Part shown: positions 15,761-29,800 of the stretch, in pieces | Numbering within the stretch: position 1 is the stretch's first letter | How the letters are laid out: each line of letters opens with the position of its first letter | Assembly (NCBI GenBank): GCA_034620365.1 | Contig: JAQGEQ010000071.1 | Location: forward strand, 5,146,001-5,210,000 | Reading direction: 5' to 3' | Source of the DNA: Pegea sp. RAD2-039 | Taxonomy: Eukaryota; Chordata; Thaliacea; Salpida; Salpidae | Length of the DNA stretch: 64,000 nucleotides | Position numbers and translations under genes: made by a program | Notes under the pieces: generated by a model | Told to the model about the DNA's origin: nothing | Databases searched by the model: none | What the model saw: only the letters and a program-made list of their open reading frames with translations

Positions 15761-18700
15761 TGTGAGATGATAGTAACCAAGCATATCAAGAAATGTATAT
15801 CTTGCAACAACCTCTGAATAAAAGTAAGGATATTGATACGGTAGTCCTTTGAATACTCCTATACAATTATTTTCGTCTTTTCTTCAATCTTTTATTTTTG
15901 GAAAAAAATTATACGTTACAAAAAATGAATTAGGAAAAGAAGAATTCCTTTTTTATTCTCTTTTTCAATATAAGCAGGACATAGAAAAAGAACGAGAAAG
16001 AGCGTGAAATCTCATCTGCGCTTTCATTGGACAACTATAGCAAATATGGACCATTGGAAGCTATTTTTAAACAGATGATTGCTTTGTGCAAATACCCGCT
16101 TCGAAAGTTAAATGACCAAACTAGATTTTTACCTTTGATCGTCGCCGAATTCTTTGTTGTGAATTTGCTTTCTACTTAAACAACAGCAAAAAACGAATCT
16201 TCTTTTTTTGTTAAAAAACCTTCTCTTAAACAGCAGATTATTTTTAAACAATGAGATTGTTTTACTTCTATTTTAGTATATATATGTAAGCAAACTCTTT
16301 CATATATTAAAATTAAAGAAGAAGCAATTACATATGCTGCATATGGAAGCTGTAATCTTTTTTATTCTTTCAACCTCACAGCAAATAATCAAAGTACAAT
16401 ACAGGTTTTTATTACACACAAAATGACTTCTTAATAAATACTTTGTTTACATATATAGTTCATCATTGAAATGGTAACTCGTGTAATTCTACCAATAAAT
16501 CTGTAAATAATTAAATCAAAAAATTGACTTCTAATATCTTTAACAATTTTAACAAATAATAAGTCTGCATTTTTGCAAATGAAAGAAAAGATTTTAAGAT
16601 CATCTAAAGATTATCCAATTCGATAAGGTTAGAAGGCGGTAACATGGCTTTCATCAACTTCCTCATTGCTCAAACACAGAGTCTTTACTTGAGATTGTTC
16701 AACTTGGCAAATGTTGTTGGTCTTTTGAAGTCAAAAGTGTGTTCTTTTAGCAACAAGAAGTAAACAGGGGTAAATTTTAATCTATCCTTTAAAATTTAAG
16801 TCTATTGTCGAAGCTTTGATTCAAATTTATTAGCCATAAAAGCTCTAGATCAAACAACCAGATTCTTTTATTTGAAACAATTAGTTTTTATACATAACAG
16901 ATACAGTTCTTTTTAAGAGAGTTGATAATGAAATACAGAAACAGGCATACATCAGAAGTGTGGACAACGTCAGTACTAATAACGCGAAACATAAACAAAT
17001 CACTTAGCAAAGTTAATTTGAGCTTGTTTGTATACTTAACATTTTTTCGGCCCTTTTCCAAAGCAAACCAGTTTTGTCTTTAAGTAGAACAGCAATAACA
17101 ACTGACATTGTATCACTGTTACAATGAAAAACCTTTTACATCTGACATAGAAGCATATTAGCACCTGTTTTGAAACAGCAACTGGCTTCATTAAATATAA
17201 GTCGCAATAATTATAATTTAAAATTGTAACTTATTTTGTCAACTTCTTAAGAATGGACATTTTATCTTTGCTTAAAGTCATCTGGAATATCTTATGATTA
17301 AGTCGTTTTAACAGAAGCCAACTATCATAAGTTAATTAATTTTCTTTTAAATTTTCTTTTGAGGTTTTATTTCACAAACGTCCTGGAGCCAGCAACTAAA
17401 TAATTTTTGTACTCACTGCTAGGGAATGCAGCAAGGGTGCAAAAACATCAAGATCAAGTGAAAGTTGTACACGATTGGATGCAATTGAGAAACGCTTGTT
17501 TTGTCATTATGATTTATTAAGCTGTTTTGTAAAATCTTCAATATTCTATTTTAAAAGATCATTTGTTTAGTTTTTATTTTCAGTTGATTTAATTTAGTCT
17601 ATTAAGAATTTTATTTGTAAAAATTTTTAGGTTACCTGTTTTTGAAAAAGGAATAATTTTTTACTAAAAAAATCCAACTTTTAAGGAATTTGTATTAAAG
17701 TTAATTACCATATTTAATATAACTCTCTTTAAGATAATAGTATCAACCTAAAAAAATCGGTTTATTGACTATTGAAGTGTAAACGATAAAACCTAATTGA
17801 GTTGGTAACATCAAAATGTTCTAATTTCGTCAATCAACTTTTATAGTAAAAAGTTAATTTCTAGAAATACAATAAATATAATTCAACACCGAAATAAATG
17901 CAATAAATGAAATAAGAGAACATTTTACAATTTACTACTCAAATTGAAAATACCAAATAATCAAAAATATGTTTTTTTACTTTGATATTTAAATACAAAA
18001 ATCTATTTTTAAAATTTTTTGGAACTACCAAACTTTATTTTCATACACGTGTTACTGAAAGAAACTATATAGTATTCTTCATGTTTGAATAGTACATTTT
18101 TGTGGCTACTATATGCGTATGAGAACTTGTCCATATCATTTGATTGACATTTCAAAGGCATTTTACTTGGCATTAAAACTCTTATGAAAGATAAATTATA
18201 AACTTTCTTACATGTAAGAGATAACGGCTCATAGATTTTATGGTCTTTTTCACATAAAAATTCATATTTGTTAAATCCATAAAGACTTTGTTAAATTCAG
18301 CTTATTATATTCTCTTGGATTACCAACAATGAAAAATTAAATTAATTTTTTTGTAGATTGTCTTCTAAATTACATCTTTAATTAGTGGAAGGAAAGATCA
18401 AAGGATTGATTTATCTCGTGACTGACTTTTATTTATTCGAAACCGAACTTTTAGAGTGATGAAACTTTGATGGTTTTTAATTTACAATGTATCAAATAGG
18501 ACCTGGTCGGTTGTTGAAAGAAAACAATTAATTATTTTCAAAAACAATTTTGTCAAAACATTTAGAGCTTTATTTTGTTAAAACCTTAAAATCACTCTAA
18601 TAAAATTTTAAATATTTTAAATTCTTATCCAAGTTGAGATAAATATTGACGAAAACTCACAAATGAATATTCAGAAGATGAAACCAAAAAGAGTAATTAA

Positions 18701-20564
18701 AAACAAGAAAATTAATAGAATAATTTTAAGTATGACTTAAAATATCTTCAATTAATTAAGAAGCTTTCAGTAGAAAAGCTTAAAACCAAAATGATAAATA
18801 TTTTTTAATCAGTTTTTCATAATAATTAAAGACTATTAAATGATTTGTGAAAATATAATCGCTCTTTTATTAAGGAGATTTGTGTCAATGTAGTAAACTA
18901 ATAAGTTAAAGTGAAAATTTCATTTTATATGCAAATCATGTATTTGCATTGCTTAAATCAAATGGTGAAAAATCTGTAGAAAATGTTTGAAAGAAAAACT
19001 GTAGTTGACAAATCAGATTCAGCTTCTAGTTGCAGCCTTTCAAGCGGAAAGTGTGCAATCAAACGTAACCGTTACATGTGCAGCAGAGCGTAGAACAAGC
19101 TGCGCGGGCTTTACCCGATGATGTACTATTCGTTTTTCTCTGTATTGAAACAGATTAGAGAAACCATAGGCTAAAAATAAACCCAATAAGAATAAAAAAA
19201 TGGAACCTGCAAGGTTTGTTATGCCTTAATTTTACGTATATGTCGAATAATAGTGTCATGCCATATGTCTAGATAATAGTCCGTTCAGCAAAAGTCTTCT
19301 AGGTCAAGGGCGCCGCAGTAAAAATAACGAAATCTAATTTTTGTTATTTCTTCTTTTCTTGGTGTAGTTTTTACTCATTTTTATACTTTTTTCTTTTATC
19401 CATAAACTTGTTATTACCAGTATCAAGTCAAAACCTTTTTTCGAACATAGTTGGTTGACTTTTTCATCAAATCGAGAAAAACATCAGCCTATAAAGTAGA
19501 AAGTAAACAACGCTGGTGACTTTAATTTCTGTTTAGCTACTAAGGAACTTGTTGTTGGAAAAAATAAGGGAAAACAAGACATGGGTCTAGACGATTGTCT
19601 CCTAACAACAAATAGATTCATCTTCAACTTCTATATGCAATTTCATTAAATATTTTGCTGGATGAACAGTTTAAGGGTACCATAAGATCAGGCCTTTGTT
19701 TTAAGATGTTAATTAGTTCTTTTATTTAATTTTTATGATGTTTAAAGAACATTTTAATTCTGTTTTTTAATATATTTTATTAAATTAAAAATTCAAATTC
19801 GAAAAAAATTAATTCACGAATATTATCATCATTCTTTTCATAATTACATCTTAATTACAAAATGTTAATCTTAGTTGTTCGTGATAAACGGAAATAAGTG
19901 ATGATAGAATAGTTTTTACTGCTTATATTATAATTTATCGACATTTTAGTGTGCTTGAAGGCTTCGAATGAAAAATGCTAATTTCTTGAAAATCTAATTT
20001 GCATAAAAATTTTTAATGAAAAATAAATGATGATGTCATCTCAAAATAGCTGCAAAAGTTTGCTCAGCAGCGCTACCTAGCGGAGGTAAAGATAAGACAT
20101 ATTCTTCAAACTAACAAATAAAATTACTTTTGCCAAACTGCTGTGCTATTATTACTAAATAATTAAATACTGTTTTAGATTATGATCAGTTTTTAGTGGA
20201 AACTGATATAAATGTTTTGAATCAGTCGTATAAAGCCATAGCTGAAGTAATTTACTTTTACGTTTATTATTGACGAAATGCTTGAGTAAAAGGAGTTTAT
20301 AAATAAAAACAGTTACAACACAACAATTAAGGTTTAGATGAGATTTATTTAGAGTCTAATATAATTAGAATTGTTATATATTAGATAAAACAGCATGAAA
20401 TAAAAAGGAGTATTTATCTATAAGCTAGAGGAGTGTGTTTTGGTAAGTTTTTCAGTTTGTCAATGTTATCACAATATTTACAAAAGTAGTTTAAAAATAA
20501 AAATCAATAACAGATTTCAATCACTAACGTTTGGCTTTTAATGCTTTTCAAGTAGCTTCTAAGC
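15761..20564. other. Intergenic, no gene recognised
   Basis: A+T-rich sequence with two G+C-richer patches (about 16000-16180 and 19000-19150). Each holds an open stretch of 36-65 codons, without recognisable product or convincing exon borders. The last part, just before 20565, is probably 3' flank of the minus-strand gene that follows. Confidence 0.5.
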
Positions 20565-20570
20565 TTTATT
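20565..20570 (-). terminator. Poly(A) signal AATAAA of the 238-residue protein gene
   Basis: On the minus strand AATAAA occurs 57 bases past the TAA stop of the unrecognised gene. This is a normal distance for a cleavage and polyadenylation signal in a short 3' UTR. Confidence 0.5.
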
Positions 20571-20626
20571 TCAATTCCACTTTTAATTCGTCATTTGTAT
20601 TTTCAACGATTTGTTGAACAACATCT

Positions 20627-22377
20627 TTAGATTGAGGCTGTTGGCTGCATTGAGTCAAATGTCCGGATTCTTTTTCGTGAATCACAAAATCTAACAACTT
20701 TTCGTGGAGTAATTGATTTCAAGTCTTCTGTAAATCTGACGTCATTTTTTCGCGTCATAAGTAAACGTCTCATGACGTCACCGTCAACATCATTTAATGA
20801 TATGGACGGAGCACGGATGGAAAAGTTTGAATTATTTTGGTAATTAAAGGAGCGTGTGAAGACATGAGATGATTTAAACTCTGATCTGTGTGGAAGATGA
20901 GGAATTCGAACAACTGTTTCATCTTCCATCTTTGATTCACTTCGATTGAAAATCTTTAAGATCTCAACATCTTCCTTAGGAGCTCCTCGATAAATTGACT
21001 TTTGTGTCTTTGCTAGCTGACGCTGCTTGCCGTTCTTCTTTTTTCCAATTGAGTCGTGATCTTCTTGATGAAGAACTTCTAGAAGCTTCTTTTGGTTTTC
21101 AGATGTTGATGATTGGCTAGTAAGTCGCCAGTTGTAATTTTCAATGAAATATTTACGAAGTGGTGAGTAATAGTTCGCTTGCTGATGGTTTCTGCTTTCT
21201 ATTGAAAAATTGTCAATTAGTCAAATTAAAATTTTTTTCTGATTGATAACTTTGAAAGAGTAAACTTTTCTCATTAACTTATGATAATTTTAAAAGCAAA
21301 TCTTAACTAGAACTTCACTGAACTATTTCTATTGATATGTTGGTAATCCTAATGAACAATTTAGCAAATTTTCTAAATAGATTTATAAATCTTTAGAAAT
21401 AAATTTTATCATTTCATATGACTTATTCATTAAGCGATACGTTTTCAATAACAACAGAAACTGTATAGGATTAGTATTCAATTAGATTTTATAGATAAGA
21501 TAAAATCATTTAGCTTTATAGCCTGATAAAAGCCTAAATACTTTTAATTAAATTTGAAAATTAAAAGCAGATTATTATACTCCTTGTAATTTTATAAATA
21601 GATAACTTGTTTAAGATAAACAACTATTTAAAGAAATAACCCACTTCCACTGTTGCTGTGAGGTGAAAAGTACTTGCTCAGTTTATTCTTAATCTCACCA
21701 CTTTCATCTATAGATGAAGGATAAGAGTTTCTCAATCTTCCGAGAACTCTTATTCCAATTGGTTTCTTAGATTGCATATCTACAATCTCATCAAATCTAA
21801 CAATAAGAACTTGACTTTTTTGATCTTTTATTTTTGAGTGTAATTATTTGAATATAAAAACAAATAGTTGCTGAATACTAGGCAAGGTATTTTTATTCAA
21901 ATTTCTAGTTTAATGGCAAACAGATTTAAATAAAATCTCAATTTTTGAGTTTAAACTTTCTGCTTTAAAAAGTTGCATACAACTAATATTTGAAAGCTTT
22001 TATAAGTTAAAATTGATTAGAGATATTTAATAAACATAAAAATGAAGTGCTTGCAATCTAATTACTGAAATAATCTTATGAATAATTAGTTTATATTTTA
22101 AAACTAACTTTTAATTATTCTATTACTAATTAACTAGTTGATCTTTATAAAAATTATTAATTAATAATAAGAAATATAATAGTTGGCATAATCAACTCAA
22201 AAAGTTGCCTGTTACTCGTATTAACAAAATTTAAATGAAGCTCATATCTTTTAAACTACATTCTTATACAGCAAGTATTTTCTGCAAATAGCAAATAGCT
22301 CCGTGAATTTAATTAAATTCTTTAACAAACCTAAAGAAGCTCCAATCTTCACCATCTTCACTCAAATGAATAACCAT
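20627..22377 (-). CDS. Unrecognised three-exon gene, 238-residue protein
   Basis: I do not recognise this family. Exons on the minus strand are 22377-22331, 21796-21699 and 21198-20627 (TAA stop). Intron 1 is in phase 2 and intron 2 in phase 1, and both sides agree, which argues strongly for a real gene. Donors are GTTTGT and GTGAGA; acceptors end TTAG and ATAG. The start ATG follows directly on an in-frame TAA and opens MVIHLSEDGEDW. The protein is hydrophilic, with no signal peptide or membrane segment. The middle is rich in Lys, Gln and Glu (a possible helix, with a basic GKKKNGKQRQ run). The C-terminal half is rich in Ser and Arg and carries KVVRF at residues 215-219, which fits the RVxF docking pattern for protein phosphatase 1. 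An AATAAA follows the stop. It may be lineage-specific; exon 2's start is the least certain border. Confidence 0.65.
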
Positions 22378-23239
22378 TTAGTCTTCTATTAGTTACTTTA
22401 TTAACTGACAACAAATAAGCAACCTACACAAAATGACATTAGTAAGTGATTGCTTCGACAGTAGCTACGACCCTCAGGTCCTTAAGTATCTCTTATTCTG
22501 ATCCTGACAGATGAGTAAACAAAAGTGATGTACGCATATGAGTGGAAGTCTTAAGTCATTTAACTGAAATAGTTTCAAACAATTGATCCATTTAACTAGT
22601 TTAATTTTAACAGAGACAATTTTCTACAGGATTTATTTACTATTATTTTTGTAAGAAAGAGAAATTAATTAAAAGTCAATTTAAGTAAGCAAGTTAATTA
22701 CATATTTTTAAAAGTTGCAGCTTTATAATTACGCTTAATTTAATAAAGTATTCGTACTAAATGAAGATATTTATATAATCTTATACTATTTTTGAACCTA
22801 AATCTAACACAGCAACGTAAAGTAAGATAATTAATTAAATCATCATTTAATCGAATATAATTTATCAACATTGAAAAAATATATAAAAAAGTAGATGCTA
22901 GATACTTAGGCTTATCATTAGTGTATGTAAATCTGTAAAGAATCTTAATGGAGCTTTTTATTGAAATTGGTTTACATTGAAAAGTTGTACTTAAATCTAT
23001 AATGCTAGATTTTTTAAATTCAAAGTCTTAAGTCTTTTTTTTAATAAAGCATTTAATTTTGATAAAGTATTTTTTATTAAAAAAACATTTTATGTTTACA
23101 TAATCTTAATTTTACTATAATACCCGCAGCGTGTGGAGAATGTCTCCGATCAAATTCTATTTTTTTAATTAAGAATATCATTTGCTTACTAAATTTATAT
23201 CTTCTTCTCTTTCTAATATCATATACTTTAATTTTCAGG
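22378..23239. other. 5' flank of the unrecognised gene
   Basis: The stretch contains the putative 5' region of the minus-strand gene, with an acceptor-like TAATAG eight bases before its ATG. A slightly G+C-richer patch at about 22450-22560 could be promoter sequence. No other gene is seen. Confidence 0.35.
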
Positions 23240-23830
23240 GTCTAAATTTTCTAATTTACTCTGAAAGACAATCCCAAGAATTTTAAAGATGTAAAATGCG
23301 CGAAATCGACTGTTGGAAAACCATAAGCTCCTCTATGAACTTGGGATGGTAAACGTGTAGACCCAGATGTTGGATTCACGCTGCAACCAACCAAAGATTT
23401 AAGGGAAACTCCAAAGGAAGCATGAGAAGAATTACTAAGAGGATATTGAAGAAACATTTTTGGGATTATTATCAAGGAAGACCTCGTTATCCTCCTTAAA
23501 AAGACCAACACTTGAGAGATCACAATTGCAAGAAAAGGGGAGGAGAGATCAACGATTTTTTTAATGTAATGGAACGAGAAAAATGCTGATTCCTCAATCT
23601 ATGAAAACTGTTTTGTCTCCAATAACCTTCCTGGTCTCTTGGGATATCAGGCTTTTAAAATTAGAGTCCTCTTTATGTCAAGATCCTAAAAATCTTCTAT
23701 AACGAAGATATTCTTACTCCGGGGCTCATCAGGATAAAGAACTTCAAGGTCTTTTGTGTTACAAGACACATCACGCTCTTAGACAGCGAGCAACGATCGC
23801 TGTGGGTTTCATTTTCTTGTGTCTATTACA
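23240..23830. pseudogene. G+C-richer decayed coding-like island
   Basis: Nearly 600 bases have clearly higher G+C than the surroundings. The minus strand has one 90-codon open frame (23251-23523), and the other frames hold coding-like runs broken by stops, such as KDLEVLYPDEP on the minus strand near 23760. I cannot assign it to a family. The mix of composition and broken frames suggests an old transposable element or dead gene rather than a live exon, but I cannot exclude conserved noncoding sequence. Confidence 0.25.
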
Positions 23831-26800
23831 ACTCACTATAAAAACATTTTTAGTAATCGCGGATATTAATCTTTGTTTATAAAACTTTTAATTCAAATAA
23901 AGTGGTGAGGTCAATTTCTGTTAATTTGCAGCTTTTTGATGTCGGTGAATTTTCACAACAAATTAAAGATTTTTATACTCAAAAGTAACATGATAAAAAC
24001 ATTTGTAATTATAAATGAAAGATTAAATAAATAAAAGCTTTACAGTGAGTGACAGAACGTGTAAAAAGCAAAGCGATTTAGAAAACTTTAAAAAAATCAT
24101 TAGATTAATTTTCACTATGAATTTAAAAAGTATATTTTAATATTTTCTTGAAACAAAATATTTAGGTCTGAAGATAGTATCATGTCTTCCAACCATATTA
24201 TTTAATTGATTAAAAAATTTGTTTATAATTTCGACTTCTGTCAAATTTAAGAGTTACACCTTAAATAAAATTCAAGAATATTTTTAGCTTGACCTGATTA
24301 ATTATTTTTAATTAAAGCATGGTTAATGAATTATAAGTTCTTGCTAATAGAATTATGTAGCTTTATTTTTGGCCACCTTCTTTGCTTTTGTAGGAAAGAA
24401 GAACCAAAAACATTAATTAAATAATTACTTTAACTCTGATAGTGAAAACTTTTTCGAACTCTTTTGCTCTGAGAGGTGATATGCAACCAAAAATCTGTCA
24501 AATGCACTGAAAGGGTTTTGTAATGTGATACGAATCATATATTTATAGAACCTTTACATAACAGCTACCTAGACTTATTATGCTAAATTGAAATCAATCT
24601 AATATAAAGTAAGAATGATATTTAATAAGAACTTTTGTTTTATTAGCTTGCTGCTGAATTTGATAATTCTATTACGATATGATATTTGTAGTTAATAATG
24701 TATTAATAATAAGGCAGACAAGTCAATATTCAAATTGTTTAATTTGCTTTTAAACAAATTTTACATGGATAAACAATGACACAATAACCAGGTGCAAAGA
24801 CTTTGCTTAATATTTATTCAAGTACCTTCATAATCTATGAGTTTTAATAGTTTGCAAAGACTGATATAGATGTAGACACCTGTCACAGACTAATTGATAA
24901 GAAACGTGGAACTGATAAGAAGCAAGCAGATAATTTTATTGTTTAAAAAACAATCTTGCTTGTGCAGTAGAAGTTTCAACAAAGTTCTGTTGACCAGCTG
25001 CTAATCTAAAAGGTTTATTGAAGGTATTTTTATGGTAAACTTTAAGCTAAAGTTTGTAAAAGTTTGTAAGGTTGGCTCTTTCAAACTCTCAGAACATTTT
25101 TCTTCGGGTAGTTAGATCTATGACTCCAGTCTTCTATGGAAATTAAAGTTGTCTGGTGTAATTAGAATATAAATTATTAAAAGTATGAAAGCAAAACAGT
25201 ATTAGTTCATTAGCTGTCATAGCTATAATTGAAAAGCTAACAAGTAACTTTAATAAAACTCATCTGTTTAAATAAGGCTTAAAAATAAAATTATGTACCT
25301 TTAAGCATGAAAAAATTGCAAGTAAACAAAAAATACCGATTAATTCCCTAGATAAGATTTCAGAGTTTGTAGAAGGATTATCCTAATTTGCTAAAAATTA
25401 ATATTTAGACAACTGATCACAGATTTTTAGTAATTTAATTACTTTAAGTGATAAGTTACTAAATCTTTAAGAGAGAAAACTTAAGTTTAATGACTAAAAC
25501 AACAGGACAATGGAATGTGCCTAATGTTAATCTTTAGTATTGCAATGATGCAAGAAGGTACATTATTTTCTCATGCTTTCAAAGATGTTTGTATTCACGG
25601 CCTGGAAACTAGAGTTTTGCTTTTTCGTACGCGACAAAATTTTCTTTAATGCATTAGTAGTGCCTCACATGATTTTCGCTAAAAATGTAAATTATAAGTT
25701 TTAGCTAATTAAAATGTGTTTGTTTCTAAAAGAAAAAAGTTACATAAAATTGTTGGGATAAAAATATCTTAAAATTTAAATAAGAAAATACTCTCTAAGC
25801 TTTGAAATGATTATTGTATAAAGACTAATAATATTTCTTTAATTTTAGTACAACCTTTACAACTGTTTCATGGTTGTTTTTTGAGCTTCTATCAAAATTG
25901 GTGATTCGGTTTCCAATGACTAATCATGTTTTCTTCTTCTAAATATATTTATAAATTAAAGATTTATCATTCTTATCGCTAATTATAAAATAATAAGTAG
26001 CATGCTGGACACTATAAACGCATTGTTAAAATCAATTGATTTTGTTTGTTAGTATTGAAATACTTTTAATTTCAATATTTCATCAAAAAAATTGATTAAG
26101 AATTTTGGAAAATTACAAGAAGTTTAAATTGAAATAAGCGAATTAATTGATAATATTTCATCATGTAGTCTCTAACAACAGCAATAAAAATATTCAAAAT
26201 CATTATATCATATTATAAAAATCCTAAAATATCTTTCGCTATACATTGTTGAGTAAATGCAAAAGTTTCTTTGATGGAAATCTCACATCTAGCTCAAAAT
26301 GATTAGTTAGATGTTTAATTATGAATTCTTTTTATAAGCACAATACGAAAAAATTAATTTGTTTTGTGTTTTGATTAAATGTTATAGAGATTGAAGTTAA
26401 TATTAAAGATATATTGTAACAGCTAGTTATTTTGTAATCCTTAAATGTAGTCTTTCAAATAGAAAATAAACAAAGTTATTTTTGTAATATTTTACATAAG
26501 AAAATATCTGTCATTCTAGTCAGAACTGCTGTTTTTCTATATAATCTTTCTTTTTTATTATAATGTGAGTTTTTTTGTCTTCTTGTTCAGTCATAATGCT
26601 GCAAAAGACTTCGAATTAGACTTATTAAAACAAAAGCATCGAAACAAAAACGTTATATCCACATCAACTAGATAATTCTTTGTATATTATTGATCAAACT
26701 AGCCTAATAATTTCAAAAAATTCTAATTCTTACTTTTTCAAAATCAATAGATCAAAAATATGAACTAAATTACTTAAAACGACTTATCCTACTTTTACAG

Positions 26801-29800
26801 TAGTTTAAGACTTGTTAATCAACCAATTTAAATTATTCATAGATAATTTTTACGATAATTTCTTAGTAGATAGCCAACTTTCTAAATGAAGCTGAAATAT
26901 TTATCTATTTTCCTAATATATCTAAAGATACTTTTTATAGAATCAAGCTTTATTTTTTTGTAATAAAATCAAAATATGATAAACTTTAAGCTATTCAAAT
27001 TTTGTACTTACAACATAAAATTATTTTTATATTTTGAATTGACATGTTGATTAAAATTTTAACAGATTTTTAAAACATAATTCCAAGAATTTTTATTTTA
27101 AAACTGATTATATTATTGATAATTTGTGTAAGGTCGTATTAATGTGACAAAAAATATTAACCTCTAGTAACTGCATAAAATATTAGCTTTAAAATATAAC
27201 TTAACATAAGAGTTAAGTTTCGAAAAATTATAACAAGTTATGATAAATATTTTTAACTTTTGTCAAAATCTTAACACTTATTTTTTCAGTCAACAATATT
27301 CTACAAGAATAAGAGTTAACTTGATCTACTTTATTCCTAATTAAACGATTACTTATATGCTTATCTTGTGATATCTTAAAATTTTGAGTAATTATTTTTT
27401 CAATATTAATCACAATTGAGTGAATGATTTAGTTTAAACTGTTTTCATCTAAACATAAAACTAAGTTAAAGTTTTGTTGTTAAAAGTTTTGTTAAATATG
27501 AAATATTTACTTTACAGCTAAAGGTGAAATATTTATATTTCTGGTAATCAATTTGTTTTTTCTGACTATTTTTACTAGTGTATGAAATAAAATCATTTTT
27601 TTTTATATAACAATTTTCTTTTGGATGTATCATTTTTTTGAAGTTTCACTAACTCCATGAATGTTTTTAAATTTAACAAATTCGAACTATTATTGAAGAT
27701 ATTATCGAAAAAAAAAGAATGAAATTTAATTTAGTTTTCAAGTTTTCAACTTTTAAATCTACCATAATTCATCTTCTGGTGAATGAAAATTCAGCAAAAA
27801 GTTTACTTAATCCCTAAACCCTTCATTAACCAACTTAGCTCTGTAAAAAACTGACTTTTTGGAATAAATAACTTTTTGGTTGAATTATTATTTATTTGAG
27901 GATCATTCAATTCATTGGTTTTTAAAAGAACTATGCATCAGACACTTTAAAAAACGTCATTATGTTTTTATTTTTTGCTGTTGGGTTGCCAAAATGTTTT
28001 ATGGTAAATTAATTTTTTTTGCGTTTCATTATGACCTTTGGAACAGTCTGTAACGTTACTTTTTACCAAATCACGCAGCTTTTGCGTGAATCTTACAGTT
28101 GTTCGACAACGAAGTTAATATAATTAGTTTCAGCCACGTTTCCTATGCTTCCTAATGCTACAAAATCTACAAGTTATCGTTGCAGTTGAAATGCAAAAAA
28201 CAAATTTACTTGACTGCAAAAGTTTTCAATGAAAAACAAATAAGTTTAGGATAATGTTGAAATTATGATGTAAACAAAATGTTTTAAAAATAAAATTCAT
28301 GGTTTGTTGAATTCAAAAAATAATGTTTTTAAATGCAGAGCAAAAATTATTATATTTTTCAAGCATAAATTTAATTTAATGACAAATATTCATTGAGTCA
28401 AAGTTGTATTCTATTGATTTTCTTGTTTTGCTATTTATTAACTTTGAAGGCTGCAAAAACCTCTTTTTTAATTAGCAACTGATTCAAAAATCTTCAACCT
28501 AATGAATATTTCTGAAGTATTAAAATGACTATCGTAACTTTAAAATCGAACTAGATATTTTTTAGATATTTTTTCGTTCTTGGAGAGTTTATTGCATCCG
28601 ATTAATTTCAAAATTAACGCTAAGTGAAAATATTCAAATTTAAATAACCACTTGTTTAATTGATTCATTTAAATTTCATGCAATATTATCAATATTAGTT
28701 ACACGTTACGATAATTAATATGCCTAAATACTACTTCAACATGAAAAATAACTGAAGTTAATTAGTTCTCTTTAGCTTTTAGACGCTAACTTCTGTACAA
28801 GAATTTACATTAACTGAATATTTAGTTTTTTTCAATGCATACATTTAAAATACAAGAATATGATCATAATTTCAAAACTAAACTATGGTTGATTTCAGAC
28901 ACAGAAATAATATATTTTTAAGTATAAATCAGTAAAAAGTAAAATACTTTTATTTGCTTGTCAATATGATTGAGCCAAACTAATACATGATGTAATAATG
29001 TAATGAATATATCTTAAGCAAAAATGGTAATATTAGCTGATAAACCCACTGTTTTTTAGTATATTTTGTCTTTGAGAATTTTAATTTAATTACAGCAAAT
29101 ATTAAAATGCAACAAGTTTTGTAATTCAAAAATTTACTCAGTGAATAATTGATTTTAAATAAACCAAAACATATTTTTCGAACACACTATTCCATCTCGT
29201 TACACTCATAAATTTTTTATTAATTCTTTTTGCTTTTCAATTTCTTCTTTTTATATTTGTGAAAAATTTCATTTTGAAACCAAAAAAATTATTTTGTCGA
29301 ATCTTTTTTATTAACTGGCTTATAAAGTAGTTAAAACGTTAAAAACAAACTTGATTTTTTGAGTGATGCATCATAGTTAAAATTAAATTTTTTAACGTTT
29401 GTTGCCAAAATAAATAGCTTTTACTTAACTTTTTAAGTTTTTTTTCACCATACTTAAAATTATATATACAAAAAATCTAAAGTCAAACTTCAAGCCTATA
29501 TACAATTGAAAATATAAACTCTTTAGCTTGCTACTCAGTTTCAACTCATTCGCTACGATATTTAATTTCAAAATGTTAGGATTAGAAAAAATTTTATTAA
29601 ATATTTATGTTAATGTTGAAGTTAAATAAAACCGTATTTTGAAACTCTATCTACAAAACTATTTATTATTCAATTAAAATTACAAGCTAACAAAAAGCAG
29701 TTTTTGCACTTTCATTAATAAGTTATAGGTTATCTCTAAAGTACGTTATGTATGAACCTAAGATAACATAACTTAATGGCATGTAAAAATCCTTTTTACC

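Noticed and set aside
15990..16180. Plus-strand open run of about 65 codons without an early ATG
   Set aside because: Looks somewhat coding-like but matches nothing, ends in a stop, and no agreeing exon was found; such runs are expected by chance at this scale.
18982..19092. Small 36-codon frame in a G+C-richer patch
   Set aside because: Too short to judge, no recognisable product or context.
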